Shown here: one piece after another, positions 6,827 through 8,251 of the stretch
How the letters are laid out: each line of letters opens with the position of its first letter
Numbering within the stretch: position 1 is the stretch's first letter
Source: Candidatus Nitrosymbiomonas sp.
GTDB lineage: Bacteria; Sysuimicrobiota; Sysuimicrobiia; Sysuimicrobiales; Humicultoraceae
DNA length: 8,251 bases
Assembly (NCBI GenBank): GCA_020724185.1
Contig: DYHL01000114.1
Location: forward strand, 1 to 8,251
Direction of reading: 5' to 3'
Program-made: the position numbers and the translations under genes
The notes under the pieces: model-generated
Told to the model about the DNA's origin: nothing
Databases searched by the model: none
What the model saw: the letters and a program-made list of their open reading frames with translations, nothing else

Positions 6827-7857
6827 ACGATCGGTTCCTGCGCGCCTGCCGTCGCGAGCCCACGGACCGCACCCCGGTGTGGTTCATGCGCCAGGCCGGC
6901 CGCTACCAGAGCGAATACCGCGCGCTGCGGGCACGCCATTCCATGCTAGAGCTGTGCCGCACGCCGGAGCTGTGCGCCCAGGTAACGCTGTTGCCAGTGG
7001 AACAGCTCGGCGTGGACGCGGCAATCCTGTTCGCCGACATCATGCTTCCCCTGATCGGGCTGGGCGTGCCGTTCGACATCGTCGAGGGCACGGGCCCGGT
7101 CATCGGGGAGCCGATCCGCACGGACGCACGGGTGGACGCGCTGCGCCCCCTGGAACCCGAAAGTGACCTGGGATTCGTGCTGGAGGCCATCCGCCTTATC
7201 CGGGGGGAGGCCCGCGTCCCGCTGATCGGATTCGCCGGCGCGCCGTTCACCGTGGCCAGCTACCTGATCGAGGGCCGCGGTTCTCGCGACCTGCCCCATA
7301 CCAAGGCGATGCTCCACGGCGCGCCCGCGCTCTGGGATCGTCTCATGAGCCGCCTGACCGACGCTACAATCGCGTACCTGCAGGCCCAGGTGACCGCGGG
7401 CGTACAGGCAGTGCAGCTCTTCGATTCGTGGGTGGGCGCGCTGGCGCCGTGCGACTACGCACTTGCGGTCATGCCGCACATGCAGCGGCTGTTCGGTGCC
7501 CTGGCCGCGCTGGGGGTGCCGGTGATCCACTTCGGCACCGGCACCGCGGGGCTGCTGCCCCTCATGGCGCGCTCCGGCGGCGACGTCATCGGCGTGGACT
7601 GGCGCATCCGTCTGTCCGACGCCTGGGCGCGGATCGGCGATGCCGGAATCCAGGGAAACCTCGACCCCTGGATGCTCCTGGCGCCGTTTGAGGTCGCTGC
7701 CGAAGCCGCGCGCGAGATCCTGGCCGATGCGGCTGGGCGGCCCGGGCATATCTTCAACCTGGGACACGGCGTCCTGCCGCAGACGCCGCCAGACCATCTG
7801 CGGCGGCTCGTCGAGCTGGTCCACAAGCACACCCAGGCCCCACCCGGGCGCCCATGA
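6823..7857 (+). CDS. hemE: Uroporphyrinogen decarboxylase
   Basis: Decarboxylates the four acetate side chains of uroporphyrinogen III to coproporphyrinogen III (EC 4.1.1.37); cofactor-free, cytosolic, usually dimeric. The 344 residues match the family. Signature one is PVWFMRQAGRY with Arg23 and Arg27; signature two is GFAGAPFTVASYLIEG with Tyr147. The catalytic Asp72 lies in ILFADIMLP, Ser202 in FDSWVG, and His315 in FNLGHGVLPQTP. One deviation is QSEY right after signature one, where most homologues have LPEY. The ATG at 6823 overlaps the previous stop as ATGA and gives the usual N-terminus; the in-frame codon at 6805 would add six residues without support. No good ribosome binding site precedes it, so translation probably depends on coupling to the radical SAM gene. 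Confidence 0.97.
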   Translation: MNDRFLRACRREPTDRTPVWFMRQAGRYQSEYRALRARHSMLELCRTPELCAQVTLLPVEQLGVDAAILFADIMLPLIGLGVPFDIVEGTGPVIGEPIRTDARVDALRPLEPESDLGFVLEAIRLIRGEARVPLIGFAGAPFTVASYLIEGRGSRDLPHTKAMLHGAPALWDRLMSRLTDATIAYLQAQVTAGVQAVQLFDSWVGALAPCDYALAVMPHMQRLFGALAALGVPVIHFGTGTAGLLPLMARSGGDVIGVDWRIRLSDAWARIGDAGIQGNLDPWMLLAPFEVAAEAAREILADAAGRPGHIFNLGHGVLPQTPPDHLRRLVELVHKHTQAPPGRP

Positions 7858-8251
7858 CAGGGGTCCTGCTGATGGCCTACGGCAGCCCTGCCGGTCCCGA
7901 GGAACTGGAGGCCTTCTACACCAGCGTGCGGGGAGGCAGGCGGCCGTCACCCGAGATGCTCCGCGATCTGGGTGAGCGCTACCGCGCGATCGGCGGGCGT
8001 TCTCCGCTGCCGGAGATCACGCGGCGGCAGGCCGACGCGCTGCAGGCCCGGCTCGACGGTGATGTGCCCGGGCGGTTCCGGGTCTATGTCGGAATGCGGC
8101 ACTCCCCCCCGTTGATCGCCGAGGCCGTTGCTGCCATGGCTGCCGATGGGATCACCCAGGGTGTGGGACTGGCCCTGGCGCCGCACTATTCGCGCATGGG
8201 CGTGGGCGCCTACATCGCGGCGGCCGAGGCGGCGCGCGCAGCGGCGCCGGC
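7854..8251 (+). CDS. hemH: Ferrochelatase, coproporphyrin type (N-terminal part, cut by window edge)
   Basis: The frame opens with ATG at 7854, overlaps the hemE stop as ATGA, and runs off the right edge after 132 residues of an expected 310 or so. It inserts ferrous iron into a porphyrin. The N-terminus VLLMAYGSP, then RPSPEMLRDLGERYRAIGGRSPLPEIT, VYVGMRHSPPLI and GITQGVGLALAPHYS align closely with Bacillus subtilis HemH (CpfC). Tyr9 corresponds to B. subtilis Tyr13, the residue contacting the metal in coproporphyrin ferrochelatases, and His83 to its His88. This points to coproporphyrin III, not protoporphyrin IX, as substrate (gene name cpfC in that nomenclature). The frame stays intact through a run of seven C at 8104-8110. 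No ribosome binding site precedes it, so coupling to hemE is likely. The catalytic C-terminal His/Glu region is outside the window. Confidence 0.94.
   Translation, partial: MTGVLLMAYGSPAGPEELEAFYTSVRGGRRPSPEMLRDLGERYRAIGGRSPLPEITRRQADALQARLDGDVPGRFRVYVGMRHSPPLIAEAVAAMAADGITQGVGLALAPHYSRMGVGAYIAAAEAARAAAP

Noticed and set aside
6946..7950. Minus-strand open frame of 334 codons opposite hemE
   Set aside because: Shadow frame opposite all catalytic motifs of HemE; Arg/Gln/His-rich composition without a domain.
8104..8110. Run of seven C in hemH as a possible frameshift
   Set aside because: The protein matches the ferrochelatase family in the same frame on both sides (VGMRHSPPLIAEAV), so the frame is intact.
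1..8251. Search for promoters, terminators, tRNA/rRNA, riboswitches, repeats and mobile elements
   Set aside because: Coding genes cover the window end to end with no gap; I saw no convincing -35/-10 pair, stem-loop with T-run, direct repeat array or transposase.

Overview
The window is a tightly packed, single-strand (+) haem (tetrapyrrole) biosynthesis operon from a GC-rich bacterium. Eight recognisable genes lie in the order hemC, hemD, hemB, hemA, hemL, a radical SAM/SPASM gene, hemE and hemH. The last is cut by the right edge. They are preceded by the 3' part of a small unrecognised gene. There is essentially no intergenic DNA: seven of the eight junctions can be read as a start codon overlapping the previous stop by 1 to 4 bases, and hemD/hemB overlaps by 26. 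I see no RNA gene, mobile element, CRISPR array, promoter or terminator. The operon promoter must lie upstream of the window and its end downstream.

Layout. 1-404: end of a helical protein of unknown function, possibly a regulator. 401-3115: hemC (porphobilinogen deaminase), hemD (uroporphyrinogen III synthase) and hemB (zinc-type ALA dehydratase). 3112-5705: hemA and hemL, which make 5-aminolaevulinate from glutamyl-tRNA by the C5 route. 5702-6826: a radical SAM protein with a four-cysteine C-terminal cluster motif resembling AhbD haem synthase. 6823-7857: hemE (uroporphyrinogen decarboxylase). 7854-8251: N-terminal 132 residues of a ferrochelatase close to the Bacillus type.

How it works together. 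HemA and HemL produce ALA, HemB condenses it to porphobilinogen, HemC and HemD make uroporphyrinogen III, and HemE makes coproporphyrinogen III. The ferrochelatase fragment has the Tyr of the coproporphyrin-type enzymes of Gram-positive bacteria, which suggests the coproporphyrin-dependent branch. In that branch iron enters coproporphyrin III and two propionates are then decarboxylated to give haem b. The usual enzyme for the last step is ChdC (HemQ). It is not in this window, and the AhbD-like radical SAM protein is a good candidate to do that job without oxygen. This is the most interesting hypothesis here; it is an inference from gene context and motifs.

Organism. The C5 route, zinc-type HemB, Bacillus-like ferrochelatase and very high GC point to a high-GC monoderm-type lineage such as Actinobacteriota, Chloroflexota or a related candidate phylum. 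The sequence alone does not allow a firmer assignment.
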